From Furcasterigmium furcatum (lineage: Eukaryota; Ascomycota; Sordariomycetes; Glomerellales; Plectosphaerellaceae), in the NCBI GenBank assembly GCA_001599815.1, contig BCIA01000002.1:1557831-1621830 (forward strand): DNA of 64,000 nt, given 5' to 3'. Below the pieces are notes generated by a model. That model ran no database searches and was not told where the DNA came from. It saw nothing but the letters and a program-made list of their open reading frames with translations. Both the position numbers and the translations under genes were made by a program. Shown here in pieces: positions 45,911 to 57,196 of the stretch. How positions within the stretch are numbered: position 1 is the stretch's first letter; each line of letters starts with the position of its first letter.

Positions 45911-46698
45911 CGTGAAGGATGATCTTGGGATTGACGTGGGTATGGATGGATAGTCAACGATGTGCCTCGTGGGAAGTGGGGGGAGATGAGGTCTTTTATT
46001 CAGGGGTTGAGGGGGTTGGCGGATGGGTCGGACGATGAAGGTCCCCGAATTTCATTCTTGGCAGGCCAGTCGGAAGGGTCCCAGGACGGTCCAATATGTA
46101 TGCCAAGCCTGGATAGGTGCTGTTCCCAAAAAGCTCCAACCCGCCGGGGGTCAGTCCAGAAACGAAAGTGGCCGGCGCCGCCAAGTCAGCGCACCCACTG
46201 TGGCTGCAGTATCAGTACAGTGACATATCACATTGTTTGAGCATGAACACATGTGCAGTTCGGCTATCCGTCAAGCATGGGTGACACGTCAAGGGTATCC
46301 TGCTCCTCGTCGTCGTTGGGACAGCTGTACCCCCCCCGGTAGGCCCTACAGCGACTCGCCGACTATCGTGGCGCCATTAATGCTGGACCTTTGAGATTCG
46401 CTCCAGCTGATCGGTCGGCGGAAGCAGAACGACGCTGTTCCCCGATGGACGAAAGTACTAGTCACAGTAGGCTAGTATGTAGTAGTACTACCTAGTACTT
46501 AGTACCATCTACCATGCCATCAAGAGACATGGACGGCACGGGAAACTCCACGTGCTGTGAAAGACACTGGAGCAACAATGCGGCCCCACACTGTCGCTCC
46601 CCACGTGCACCGTTGCCCCCGGGCCATGTTCCCCTAATTTCTCCGAACTGCCCCAGAGCATCACACTTCGGCTGTCACACACCTCAACCCCAAGCATC
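45911..46698. promoter_or_regulatory. Shared divergent promoter of methyltransferase and Zn2Cys6 regulator
   Basis: At 46455-46505 there is a cluster of palindromic TAGTACTA-like tracts, including GTAGTACTAC (perfect palindrome) followed by CTAGTACTTAGTACC. A C8 run lies near 46329. The role is unknown; the cluster is unlike the surrounding sequence. Confidence 0.4.
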
Positions 46699-49259
46699 AT
46701 GACTGATACTGCGGATGATACACGCCAGCATTCCAGCTTCAAACGAGGGATCGCCGCGGCCGGGCTCAGCGCACCAGCTCTACCGCCCGATGTCGGCTCA
46801 GTGGCGTGCCGCCGTTGCCGGGCTCGGAAGGTCAAGGCAAGAGACCCGTGGCAGCCTGCTTTCGCACCTAGACCATTCATTAACCCGAAAGACAGTGCGG
46901 CGGCGAGTTCCCATCTTGCATAGGTTGTGTGAAGGCAGCTCTACCTTGTGTCATCGCGGATCCGTCAGCGCCCCGGGACTACACGAGAGAGTGAGCTGTC
47001 CGTTCTAGCACAAGGAAGTACACATAGTAACGATCGAGTAGGGAATTCCAGGGGCTCTACGAGAAGGCACTGCGCCTGGAATCATCATTGGGCATCCAGC
47101 GCCCACCTTTGCCTGACGCTCATTCGAGGCGCGACCATGGCAATTCCCCTGGTCGTGCAACGCCTGGCCATCAGCAGCAAGGCGAAAATCGCTTCGTCGG
47201 GCAGGAAAACTCGTTAAGGTGACCTTCGTCCAGCTTCCTCATGGGTGAATATTTAGTATTATGATATTCTTGCTAACGCGCCCAATTCTTAGCTTCTTCC
47301 TTTCGCAGCTGCAAGCATCCCGGACGGAGAGAGGAAGCTCAAAGTCCAAACAACGACTTGTTCAGTCACGCATGCCCGGCTTCTTCTACCACCCTCCTCA
47401 CCCACTGCCGCCACGTGATACAGCAATACAAGCTATTCGCGAGTAGTAAGCCCCCTGCACACTAAGCTCAACCGCTGTCGCCTGAGAAAGACTAAGCCGT
47501 GGTGCTGCGCCAGCTTCCGGGATCACCACGTAGCCTACCCGCTCCTCGATCAGGAAAGGGTCTACGCCACCCTTTCCAAGCAGGAAAATGCATCGAAATC
47601 ACACACGGGCAGCGAGAGCACCGAATTATTCCAGCTATACATGGTCATGGCTATTGGAAGTGTCCGCATCTTCCGGGCAGGCGATTTCAGCCTACATCCG
47701 TTTGGCTTTTTCACAGCTGCTCTGGAGGCCAAATTCCCATCCGTATCATCGTTCAATGCCCTCGAAGATATGGAGAATCTGCTCCTCATTGCCCGGTTCG
47801 GGGTCTTCTATGATATTGGTTAGTTATCCGACGACGGCTTCTGAGATAAGCGCTGGCTGACCACGGACGGCACCCAGGTTGCTCCGTTTGGGAGCTGGGG
47901 AGGCTTTGCATTCGGATCGCCGTTGAGCTCGACATTCACCGTGGCGGCCCAGGCCTATCGGTTGTTCGTAACTCGTCAGATACCGAACGTTGTCAAAAAG
48001 TATTCTGGATGGCGTACCTCCTCGATCGCTTTTCTTCGGCAACATTGGGCCGTCCGTTCGCGATCAACGACGCAGTCATCACAGCAGATCTGCCTGACCC
48101 TGCCAGCGCGGAAAATGCCGTTTTCAACTGGTCAGTCGGACTGAGCCAGCTCGCGTCCAATATCCGCTCCTCTGTTCTTCACAAGAACGTCCCAAGGCAC
48201 CAATGGGATTTGGATCGTGACACGCCTCCCCGGCCAGCCCTCCCTGGACGAAGCGTCGAGTTCGGCGAAACCATTCAACAGCTGCGCAAGCTCCACGGTC
48301 AATTAACAAAATGGCAAAACAGTGCCCCAAAGTTCGACAGCCCATCCTGCCTGGCCGAGATGCCGCAGTTCTTTGAGCTGTCGTACCAGGAGGTAAGGCT
48401 CGGGCTGCTGCGCGCTGCCATCGACAAGCTCTCCCTCGACACCACCACCGTTCCCCCTCGGAGCATTCTGCGACCATGCCTACAGGCTGCCTGTAGCATC
48501 ATCTCGTCCTTTGAGCAGCTCAGGAGAAGCAACCTCGTCACCTTCACCAGGACCTACACGCATCTCATTTTCATCACCAGCCTGGTGATCCTGTCCATCG
48601 TTCGCACCAAGGCCGACCAGGAAGAAGCGGAAGACCCGGCGTCAGGTGTCGATGTCGAGCACTGGCTCCTTTCTCTCGACGACAGCTCGTTCCATGTAAC
48701 GCCAGAGAGCGTCTGGGGGGTGATAGATGTGGCGGGCGATCTGCTGGCATGGTTCTCCGAGAACATGCCCGATGTTACGATGTATGCTCAGTTCTTCGAA
48801 GAGTCGAGGGCTGGTCTTCGAGAGTCCCGGGTCAAGTTCAGCAGCGCAAACAATCGGACGTCCGGAGGACAAGAAGACGCGCATGAGACGAATGCACACT
48901 CCCAAGTCCGGCAAAGCAACCCGGGGATGCTCCAACAAGCCGATCGAGCTTGGGGTGTTCCGACCCTTCCTACAGGCCAGCCGCATGCCAGCAATCCACA
49001 GATACAAGCGGGATTCGACGGAACTGGCGTTTCAACCGCGGCGATGGACGGCATCTTTGGCCAGATCGACTTCGGGGGAGACGCGATGCAGTTCCCGCAG
49101 GGCTACGACGTTGCGCCGCCTCATCCCAGTATGAACATCTCCTGGCCCTTCTCGACCTTCCAGGGCATGGAAGAGCTCGACGCCAGCTTGTCAGGCTACA
49201 TCTGGGACACAATGGTTCCGTGGCAGGGGTCGCCTTCGGTCTCCATGGATGGTTACTGA
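46699..49259 (+). CDS. Zn2Cys6 transcription factor with Fungal_trans domain
   Basis: Nuclear regulator, about 749 aa. Inferred exons: 46699-46836, 46896-46990, 47042-47218, 47293-47445, 47514-47818, 47878-49259; every junction preserves the frame. The zinc cluster is split after ACRRCRARKVK and resumes CGGEFPSCIGC ... C, giving CX2CX6CX5CX2CX6C. The first intron appears to be GC-AG (donor AAG|GCAAGA). A Gln/Arg-rich linker is followed by the middle domain: PLPPRDTAIQAIREYF, LDQERVYATLS, LFQLYMVMAIGSVRI, CSVWELGRLCIRIAVELDIHR, VFWMAYLLDRFSSATLGRPFAI. Translating straight through the introns meets stops, so an unspliced annotation would miss the first third. Likely targets are the divergent methyltransferase or the esterase; this is inference. 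Confidence 0.9.
46837..46895 (+). other. GC-AG intron inside the Zn2Cys6 cluster
   Basis: 59 nt, donor AAG|GCAAGA, branch-like ATTAACC, acceptor GACAG|TGC. Splicing restores the third to sixth zinc-binding Cys. No GT donor nearby yields the same reading. Confidence 0.8.
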
Positions 49260-49354
49260 GTCCAGGCCCTTCACATTTGAGAGAGATTGACAAGGACAGC
49301 TAAAACTTGGCTCACGCCTTCATTGATTCACCATTCTTCCATCAGTCTATCTAC

Positions 49355-50368
49355 TCATACACCTTCAGGCGACCAGCCCTTCAGGAAGTTGTACACCTTA
49401 TCCGTCGCCGCGTTGATCGTCGCAATCTGCGTCTCGTCCGTCGCCGCCGCGATATGAGGAGTGCCGACAAACCGCGGGCAATTCCACAAGCGCTCGTACT
49501 TGGCCAGCGTGGGTGGCTCCTGGACGTGGCAGTCGAAGCCGGCGCCCCAGATGTGCCCTGCCTCCAGGGCATGCGTCAGGTCGTCCTCGTCGACGAGACC
49601 ACCGCGCGCCGTGTTGAGGAGGATAGCCGTCCGCTTCATGCGCTTCAGCTGCGGCGCCGAGATCATGCCCTTGGTCTCGGCGGTGAGCGGGAGGTGCAGC
49701 GACACGATGTCCGCGTGGTCGAGGATCTCTTCCAGGGAGTCGACGCGGCGGTGCGGGATCTGGTCCCAGGGCCCTCCGGACTTCGGGGCGAAGGGGTCAA
49801 AGGCCATAATCGGCGTCTGGAGACCGCCGGAGAACATACGGGCGACGGCCTGGCCGATGTGGCCCATTCCCACTATCCCGAGCACCTTGTTCGACAGCAG
49901 CGCGCCGTTGACGGTCTCCTTGCGGATCGCTTCGCCGTTGACCCTCTGGCGCAGGGCGAGCTGGGTCACCTCGCGGGCGACGTTCATGGCCAAGCAGAGA
50001 GTCATCTCGGCGACGGCGCCGGCGTTGATCCCGGGCGAGTTGCACACCTTGACGCCGGCGCGCTCGCATGCCTCGAGGTCGATCTTGTCCAGGCCCACGC
50101 CCTGCTTTCCGATCACCTTCAGCTGTGGTGCGGCCTTTAGGTCGGCGTCGGTGATGTAGTAGTCCTTGATGAGGATGGCGGTGGCGTTACTCCGCCAGTC
50201 ATCCCCCTTGGGATCGCCATAGAGGACGCAATGGAATAGTTCCTGCGCATGCTCAACGGCAGCGGGGTGGAAATCGCTGAGGATATACAGGGTCGGCTTG
50301 GGGTGGGGAGAGGGCTCGTCTGTCGGTGTCGTCGCGGGCGAGTCCGCGTTGGAGAGGTATGGTGCCAT
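49355..50368 (-). CDS. D-isomer-specific 2-hydroxyacid dehydrogenase (phosphoglycerate dehydrogenase-like)
   Basis: Single-exon, 337-aa cytosolic NAD(P)-dependent enzyme that interconverts a 2-oxoacid and a D-2-hydroxyacid (for example glyoxylate/glycolate or hydroxypyruvate/glycerate). The substrate-domain motif KVIGKQGVGLDKIDL is followed by NSPGINAGAVAEMTL. The Rossmann motif GIVGMGHIGQAVAR is intact. The catalytic set is visible: Arg in NTARGG, Glu in HVQEPP and His in GTPHIAAAT. Its size fits the glyoxylate/hydroxypyruvate reductase group rather than long PGDHs with a C-terminal regulatory domain. It is divergent from an HpcH/HpaI aldolase, whose 2-oxoacid or aldehyde products could feed it; this functional coupling is inferred. 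Confidence 0.92.
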   Translation of the reverse strand: MAPYLSNADSPATTPTDEPSPHPKPTLYILSDFHPAAVEHAQELFHCVLYGDPKGDDWRSNATAILIKDYYITDADLKAAPQLKVIGKQGVGLDKIDLEACERAGVKVCNSPGINAGAVAEMTLCLAMNVAREVTQLALRQRVNGEAIRKETVNGALLSNKVLGIVGMGHIGQAVARMFSGGLQTPIMAFDPFAPKSGGPWDQIPHRRVDSLEEILDHADIVSLHLPLTAETKGMISAPQLKRMKRTAILLNTARGGLVDEDDLTHALEAGHIWGAGFDCHVQEPPTLAKYERLWNCPRFVGTPHIAAATDETQIATINAATDKVYNFLKGWSPEGV

Positions 50369-51083
50369 GATGTCTGGTGGTAAACGCAGTTACTGATGCT
50401 GTGATAGGGAATAATACGCAGGGCAGCTTACACAAATAGGGCGCTGGGCACACTGGGGAGACAGCTCTCCTGCGTCTGAATTTATACCATGGACAGCGAA
50501 CTAGACTGCTGAGCGGCCGGCACTTGGCGATGTATCGCTGCCATGCTTTGAGGAGACGCAACCATTAATCCGGGGATGCCGCGTGGTCCTCGCGGACTTC
50601 AATTCCCTGTTGGCACTGTTGCTGGAAGGTGGATGCAACGTTCTGTCGGGCCGAGGGCGAGGGCGGTGTTGGATGGATCGCCTCGCAAGCCGTCCGATGC
50701 TCCTCGCATCAAGTCCGACGGCCCATGTTGGTGTGGAATTTCGCCCTCTGTCTCTCGCTACCATTTCCGACGGACTTGATCTCGGAAGATCAGTCTGTCC
50801 CAATGCCCGAGTACTAGGAGAAGTGCCAAGCAGCTACTGTGTCCCCCGGGTTTACGCTCACGCTGTCTGATCCGGTCCTCGGCCAGAAGCCCCGAACTCG
50901 ACATCGGCTACCATCGTGGTGTTCGTCTTCGGCAGCTACATCCAAAGGCCTTTTTAAATGAGCCGTTCCACGCCGTGCGGCAGAAGTCTAGCAAGCTAAT
51001 AAAACATTGTAAATCCCTACCTACTTCCTGCAGTACCACACTTCACCCCTCATCATACCCCCTGACAGTCCTACGTGTCCACC
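50369..51083. promoter_or_regulatory. Shared divergent promoter of 2-hydroxyacid dehydrogenase and aldolase
   Basis: 715 bp between divergent ATGs. GATCTCGGA at 50778-50786 is the reverse complement of TCCGAGATC, sharing eight bases with the ATCCGAGAT pair in the 10.3-kb divergent promoter. Scattered CGG triplets are present. No gene is supported in this interval. Confidence 0.4.
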
Positions 51084-52001
51084 ATGTCCTTGTCCAACAC
51101 ATTGCTCAGCCGCGTGGCTAACAACGAGGTCTGCAGGGTAAGAATCAGTATGCCCCGATCCAACGCAACAGACATAAGCTGACCGAAGAAATTCTCAGGT
51201 CTTTGGCATCAGACTCGTGACCAACCCTGCGGTGGTCCAGCTCGCACATAATGGCGGTTTCGATGCTCTGTTCATCGACCTGGAACACTCCTCGCTGTCG
51301 CTCGACGACGCAAGCCAGCACTGCGCCGCTGCACTGCAGTTGGGCATCACGCCCTTCGTGAGGGTCCCCTATCAGTGCGGCTTTGGTTTCGTGCAGCGCG
51401 TCCTCGATGGCGGCGCCATGGGTGTTGTGTTCCCGCACATCCACAACGAACGTACGTGACAGAGTATCCCGCCGCAATTCCAGAAACAGCGCTGACCCAT
51501 TCACCAGAGGATGCCAAGGCGGCAGTGTCCATCTCCAAATACCCTCCCCAGGGCGTGCGGTCCATGACCGGCCAGCTCCCCGTCTTCCAGCTGAAGCCCA
51601 CCCCGGCTGCCACCATCGTCAGCGAGACCAACGCGCGCGGCTCCAGCGTCATCCTGATGATCGAGACCCGCGAGAGCATTGACAAGGTCGAGGAGATCGC
51701 GGCCGTGGAGGGCGTGGACGTCCTGCTCATCGGTTCCAACGACCTCGCCATCGAGCTGGGCGTGCCGGGCGACTTTGCGAGCAAGGAGTACCGCGGCGCG
51801 CTCGAGAAGGTCAGCGCGGCGTGCAAGAAGCACGGCAAGGTCTTCGGCTTGGCCGGCGTCTATGATGCGCCTGAGCTGCAGTCGTGGGCGCTGAACGACC
51901 TGGGGGCGCGCTTCATTCTGGGGCAGCAGGACTCTGGGCTGTTGGCTGGCGGTGCGAAGAAGTGCGTCGGGGCCATCGATGCAGTTTACAAGTCATCTTA
52001 G
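51084..52001 (+). CDS. HpcH/HpaI-family class II aldolase (2-keto-3-deoxy-acid aldolase-like)
   Basis: 266-aa metal-dependent aldolase splitting a 2-keto-3-deoxy (or 4-hydroxy-2-oxo) acid into pyruvate and an aldehyde. Exons 51084-51137, 51199-51451, 51508-52001; ATG in CACCATG context. Family motifs: FDALFIDLEHSSLS (active-site loop), PFVRVPY, LDGGAMGVVFPHI, the metal-ligand Glu in ILMIETRE and the ligand Asp in GVDVLLIGSNDLAIELG. The fungal L-rhamnonate-pathway aldolase (LRA4) belongs to this family, as do bacterial hydroxyheptanedioate aldolases, so the substrate is open. Neighbouring 2-hydroxyacid dehydrogenase, lactonase-like amidohydrolase and two ACS carriers suggest sugar-acid or dicarboxylate catabolism. 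Confidence 0.93.
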
Positions 52002-52120
52002 AGCATTATGGTCGACCGTGTAATGGCACTAGAAATTAAGATCCATGATCAAATTGCCTAGTATTTTTGAAAGGGACCTCATCTTTGAATCCATTCTGGT
52101 ATCCATCTATGAATCCAGAG

Positions 52121-54601
52121 TCATGTCAGTGTCAGCATATGGATCACCGCCGCAGCGAGCAGCTTCAAGTGTGCCGGGCTGATGCCGCACACGGCCTTTC
52201 TAAGTTCTGCAACCTCGTTTTCCACCAAAAAGCCGTCCGTGGTGGCCAGCTGGAAGCGGGTTGGCCAGACGCTCACGAGGTATCGTAGCCTCTCTAGAAT
52301 CACCCGATATTCCTGTAACCGGGGAAACTGTCGCCCCACGATCTCGAGCTTCTGAGAGGCCAGGTCAAGAATGGTCTGCGGGCCACGGTAGTCCAGCTGC
52401 GACCTCCACTGGGCATGACCTCGCCCGTGGGTGTCAACTGAGCTCGGCGTGGTGAACATGGGGTTGTCGGGACTCTGGCCTGCCAGGTGTGATGTGACCG
52501 CGAGATAGTAAAGGCAGGCCAGCCCCATGGAGAACGCACTGTACCCCGTCAGGAACGACAGATACGGCCTCCCGACCATGCGTGTGCGGTCCAGACTCCT
52601 GGCCACGGCGCGACACGTCTGGAGCAGATGGATGCGGCGGATGCGATCTCGCTCGCATGCGAGGACGATCTGCGCGGCCAGGAAGGAGCCGGGCTGGCAC
52701 ATCACCGGCTCCTCATCTGCTCCTGTGCCCCCTGGGCCTGGCATCAGACGGTACTGGATCAAGGGCGTCTCCGCTTGCTGCCCGTCCCAACTCGCGCTGA
52801 CGAATGTGAAACCCCGGTCGATCTCGCGGATGGCGACCCTTAACAAGAGGGTGTTGTAAAGAGATGTCTGGTGCGAGTGGATATCAGCAACGCTTGGGTT
52901 CCCCCGTGTGGGCGCCGTGGTCCGCCAGTAGAGGGCATGCCCGAGGAGAGTCTCAAAATCCGAATTTCCAACTGTATCTGTCGCCGCTGGACAGTCCTGC
53001 ACGGCAGACGAGAGGAGTATGGCGTATCGGAACAGGTGCACATGAGAAGCTTCCCGGAGCGTCAGCGACGCCGGGGGGACTCCAACCCCGCCGCCTAGAC
53101 TACTTGAATTCCCGGCAGGTGACCCGGGTTCGGGCAGAGGCACGCTGATATCTCGGTCGTCTATGGAGAAAGGCCTGCCCAGGCCGGCACAAATGAGCCG
53201 GTCGAGGAGGTAGCAGCCCCAGAAGGCCCATCTGCGCTGCTGGAGATCGAATGCCGACAGCGAGGCCATAGCCCGGGAATCCTCGCGGTGATATCCAAGC
53301 GCAATACACTTGTTCATAGCAAAGCCCACAAGATGCCATGCTGAGCCAGCAGTTGAACAGTGGATTGACAGGACGATGAGCAGATGTAAGCATTGGATGA
53401 TGTCCACGCCGTCTTCCAGGTGAAACACACGGTCAAGGAGCTTCAGGCACTTGCTTAGCAGGTGGACCGATACCCATGACCCCTGGGAGATTGGGTATGA
53501 GTCGCTGACCAGCGGGACGATGGCCACCACCAGGTACGCCATGAAGATGTGGGAAGGGTTTCGGCTGAGGGCACTGCTGTATGCCTCATCTCCGCCACCG
53601 GTTGCCGAAATCGCATCGATGCCGGCCTGGACCTTGGCGACGGGGAGCCGGGGAAACCGGAAATCAACAATTTCCAGGTAAGAATCCAGGGCCTTGAGGG
53701 CCTCGTCCCGCGGTATGTGCAGGCGCTGAGAAGCCCCTGACGGGTGACGGATGTACTGCGAGATGCCCTCCCAGAGCGAGCTGACACGGGCCGTCGACTC
53801 GGGGTTCCCGCCGAAGGTCTCCGTGACGCCGGCGATGAGGCGTGGGGTAGACAGGTGCTTCAGGAACTCGCCGGCTCGGTTGCGCGGCTCAGCCATGGCG
53901 GATAGGGAGAGGAAGTTCATGCTCATCCCAGGTTCCTCGGCCTGGCCGCCCGACGCTGAGGCGGAGGCTGAGGCGACATCGCTCAAGTTGACTGCCGTAC
54001 TTGCAGAGGCTATGTCGGTGCTGACATCCATCCTGGCGTCGGACGTGACGCGAGGGGGGCTCGTCTCCTGGTCCGGGGAGCGTGCTTCGTCGGCTGACTG
54101 CCAGCGCCCAGGACCAGATTCCGACTCGGGTTCGCCTTGCCCTCGTCGTTTCTCCTGCTCTTTTTCGAGGGCGGCTATCCTCTCCAGCAGCGAGGTGACC
54201 ACGCCCTTCCGGGTGACCTCCTTGTCCTTCCCATGGACGACGTTCGCCTCCCGCTCAGAGCTTGAGCAGGCGATTCCCACTGCCCGACATTGTGTGCAGG
54301 AGGGCAGCAATTTGTCGCACCTTTGCTTGCGACGGGTGCACCGGTCGCAGGAGAAGGCCCGGTGCGGAGCAGGGAGCGACGTTGGCTGACTGGGTGCTGA
54401 TGCTGTTGGGTCGTCGTCCGCTGGCACCTGCGAAGCGGAGGCCGGTGGCAACTCCATCGGAAGATCCGCCGGGAGAGCTGCGAGAGTTATCCGGGGTGCC
54501 GAGGGTCCTACTTCTCCGCGATGCGCGGGCGGAACATGCGCGAGCTGTGGGTTTTGTAGACGAGAGGTGGGAATTAAGTAAGTTCCATTGCACGATGTCA
54601 C
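52121..54601 (-). CDS. Zn2Cys6 transcription factor with Fungal_trans domain (intronless)
   Basis: Single-exon, 826-aa nuclear regulator. The Zn2Cys6 cluster SCDRCTRRKQRCDKLLPSC ... C lies near residues 84-112. It is followed by a basic linker and a short coiled-coil (LLERIAALEKEQEKR). The Fungal_trans region shows YLVVAIVPLVSDSY, VDIIQCLHLLIVLSIH, AMNKCIALGYHRED and RRWAFWGCYLLDRLICAGLGRPFSIDDRDISVPLPEP. The N-terminal ~85 residues before the cluster are Pro/Ala-rich; ATG 54457 (residue 49) is an alternative start. It is divergent from an ACS transporter (736 bp) and lies between the aldolase and amidohydrolase genes, the expected position for the pathway-specific activator of this module. 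That role is inferred. Confidence 0.93.
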   Translation of the reverse strand: MTSCNGTYLIPTSRLQNPQLAHVPPAHRGEVGPSAPRITLAALPADLPMELPPASASQVPADDDPTASAPSQPTSLPAPHRAFSCDRCTRRKQRCDKLLPSCTQCRAVGIACSSSEREANVVHGKDKEVTRKGVVTSLLERIAALEKEQEKRRGQGEPESESGPGRWQSADEARSPDQETSPPRVTSDARMDVSTDIASASTAVNLSDVASASASASGGQAEEPGMSMNFLSLSAMAEPRNRAGEFLKHLSTPRLIAGVTETFGGNPESTARVSSLWEGISQYIRHPSGASQRLHIPRDEALKALDSYLEIVDFRFPRLPVAKVQAGIDAISATGGGDEAYSSALSRNPSHIFMAYLVVAIVPLVSDSYPISQGSWVSVHLLSKCLKLLDRVFHLEDGVDIIQCLHLLIVLSIHCSTAGSAWHLVGFAMNKCIALGYHREDSRAMASLSAFDLQQRRWAFWGCYLLDRLICAGLGRPFSIDDRDISVPLPEPGSPAGNSSSLGGGVGVPPASLTLREASHVHLFRYAILLSSAVQDCPAATDTVGNSDFETLLGHALYWRTTAPTRGNPSVADIHSHQTSLYNTLLLRVAIREIDRGFTFVSASWDGQQAETPLIQYRLMPGPGGTGADEEPVMCQPGSFLAAQIVLACERDRIRRIHLLQTCRAVARSLDRTRMVGRPYLSFLTGYSAFSMGLACLYYLAVTSHLAGQSPDNPMFTTPSSVDTHGRGHAQWRSQLDYRGPQTILDLASQKLEIVGRQFPRLQEYRVILERLRYLVSVWPTRFQLATTDGFLVENEVAELRKAVCGISPAHLKLLAAAVIHMLTLT

Positions 54602-55337
54602 TCGTCGACGACTGACTTTGGAACATTGTAGTAGACTACCCCGTACGAGGAATAGTATATAGTGCTAGCCCGTATCTGGTCTTCTAAACCGGGTCCTCAA
54701 CCATCACCATTTCTCTCCAAGTGCTAAGACACAATCGTCCCTAGAACTAAGGTAGCAGGCCAGTATGCATAGTAGTGCCTTTAACGACCTCGTCATTGCT
54801 GACCCCGATCATATGTGCCCATCCGGTGCCGAGCGAGCCGGGACCGTTGCCTCGGTCGGTCGCCGGCCCCAGAGCGACCCAACCAAGCTGACGCAGAGTC
54901 AGGGTCATTTGGGGTGGCGTGTCGTAGTTCCATATCCTGAGTCAAGCAGCGTACCCCGCGATCCTGACTGCTGGAATCTCGAAGCCTCAGTCTTGCATCT
55001 CGCCAAGCACCCGACGGCGGCTCGGCGCCCGCCCTACGCTATGCTGAATGCTCTCGTAGCACTTGCGGCTCTACGACGCAAACCATCCACACACCCCGGA
55101 ATCATCATTCGATGGAAGTCCGGGGCCCCAGAAACGACCCTGGCTTCTCAACTCACGACGCCCTTAGGATGGTCTAGGTCCACCTCTTCGAGCGTCGAGG
55201 ATCAAGCGTCTCTGAGAAACCTCTAAATACGGCCTGTCTTCCCCTCCGTTCCTTCGTTCCTTCAACAGCACACAAGGCACTCAGTTCTTTGACCTTCTCT
55301 CTTGTGTCCTCTCAACATCGTACCACTCAAAAGCATC
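54602..55337. promoter_or_regulatory. Shared divergent promoter of Zn2Cys6 regulator and ACS transporter
   Basis: 736 bp. A TCTAAATACGG element lies about 115 bp before the transporter ATG, and the proximal leader is CT-rich (TTCCGTTCCTTCGTTCCTTC). A GGCCCCAG box occurs near 54865 and again, as GGGGCCCCAG, near 55122. No gene is supported. Confidence 0.4.
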
Positions 55338-57196
55338 ATGACCACCCCGGAGAAGATGCCGACCTACGTCGAGGCCGAGAATGGCAAGTCCGACGAGCAG
55401 CATGAGCAGGACATTCCTGCGATCTACAACTCATGGACTGTGGAGTATCGAGAGGCCACCGAGGCCAGACTCCTCAAGAAGATTGACAAGGTGAGGATCT
55501 ACCTCATGTCCTGATTGAGACAGCATCGTCGTGCTAACTGCAACCCACCGACAGCGCATCATGCCATGTCTCATTATCATCTACATCATGAACTATCTGG
55601 ACAGAACCTCCGTAACCCAGGCCCGTCTTTATGGCATGCAGGAAGATCTCGGCATCACTGGCGCCGTTTGGCAGCTTGGCATCTCGATTCTGAGCGTCCC
55701 CTATATTCGTATGCACTCCTTGGGCTCATCATGACCTGACGAGCTCTTGGCTAACCATTGCTGTAGTCAGCCAAATCCCCGCTACGCTCCTCATTTCCAG
55801 GATGAGGCCATCGATTCTCTTGGTACATTCCCCTGAAGATCAACGCACTTGAGAACAGACGACTGATGAAGTCCCACTTGATACAGCCGACAACCATGAT
55901 TCTCTGGGCGATTGTATCTGCATGCACTGGAGCGACTCAAAATGTGGCTGGGTTCTTGGCCGTACGAGTCCTTCTCGGTGCCACTGAGGGTCCCTTTTTC
56001 CCTGCCGCGATCTTCTTCCTGACATGCTGGTGCGTTCTCGATCTCTGCACCTCTTGGCAGAATTAGCAATATATACCACGGACTAACTCGCTTCTTCCAC
56101 TCTAGGTACCGCAAGCGGGAACTCGGTGTCCGAATTGCCATGCTCATGTCCGGTCTGGTCACGTCTCAGGCATTTGCCGGCCTGATCAGTGCCGGCATTC
56201 TCAAAGGCATGGACGGCGTGACGAGCGTGGCTTCCTGGCGCTGGCTTTTCATCATCGAAGGCATGATGACTGTCGTCATCGGCATTGCCGCCTTGTTCAT
56301 CCTGCCGGACTTCCCCCACACGACGCGGTGGCTCACGCCGGAGGAGAAGATCTGCGCCATCCAGCGCCTCGCCGAGGACGTGGGCAAGGACGAACTGGTG
56401 CAAAATGAGCGCGTCAGCGTCAAGGCTGGTCTCTTCGAAGCTGCCAAGGACTATCGCGTCTGGCTCTATGCCTGCATGCAGATGGTAGGCTTTCCCTCGG
56501 CTTCCCTCGAACCTTTTCACCTCTCACTGGATCGATGCTAACCCCTATCGACAGGCGAACACGGCCTGCATCAGTTTCAGCTACTTCTTCCCGACACTGA
56601 TCCGCGAGCTCGGCTTCACGGACAACACGGCCGTACTTCTCATGTCGGCTCCCCCGTACGCGCTGGGTTTCGTCAGCATCATCAGCCTCAGCTACTACAC
56701 CGACAGGGCCCAGGTGCGCTCAAGTGTCGGCATTGGGTCCATGTGTGTGGCCATCGCTGGCATTATCGTCACGCTGGCCCTCCGTGGCACTGCCAAATGG
56801 GTCAGCTACGGCATGCTCTTCCCGATCGTCTGCGGCATTTATACCACCTATTGTATCACCTACACCTGGCTCTCCTCGACCATCCTGCGACCCCAGGAGA
56901 AGCGCGCGGCCGCCATCGGCATCTCGAACACATGTGCCAACTCCGCCGTGCTCTTTGGGAGCTTCATGTGGCTCGATAAGTACGCACCTACCTACGCGGT
57001 CAGCTGGTCGTGCGTCCTGGCATTCGGCGTGCTTTCCATTGCGTGCTCTGCCACGCTGAGGTTCTGCCTGATTCGGGATAACAAGCGCCTTGACAAGATC
57101 GTAGCCGAAGTCGACGCCAACGACGAGGCACAGATTGCCGCGCTGGATGATATTCAGAGGGCAGCGGTTCTCTCTGGATTCCGATATGTTGTGTGA
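55338..57196 (+). CDS. MFS transporter, Dal5/allantoate permease-like (ACS family)
   Basis: 508-aa plasma-membrane carrier. Inferred exons 55338-55490, 55555-55708, 55767-55822, 55887-56029, 56106-56484, 56555-57196, with every junction in frame. Landmarks: LLKKIDKRIMPCLIIIYIMNYLDR spanning intron 1, QARLYGMQEDLGITGAVWQLG, SQIPATLLISRMRPS, LLGATEGPFFPA in TM4, WRWLFIIEGMMTVV, LPDFPHTTRWLTPEEK in the central loop, and TWLSSTILRPQEKRAAAIGISN in TM10. Family members import allantoate, tartrate, nicotinate and other small carboxylates. Here it is the likely uptake system of the aldolase/lactonase module and the likely target of the divergent Zn2Cys6 regulator; both are inferences. Confidence 0.93.

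Noticed and set aside
45158..45922. Long plus-strand open frame (254 codons)
   Set aside because: Exact antisense of the methyltransferase exon; its composition is the mirror of GC-rich third positions and it matches no family.
49307..50140. Long plus-strand open frame (277 codons)
   Set aside because: Antisense of the 2-hydroxyacid dehydrogenase, which has clear catalytic motifs; a GC-bias shadow.
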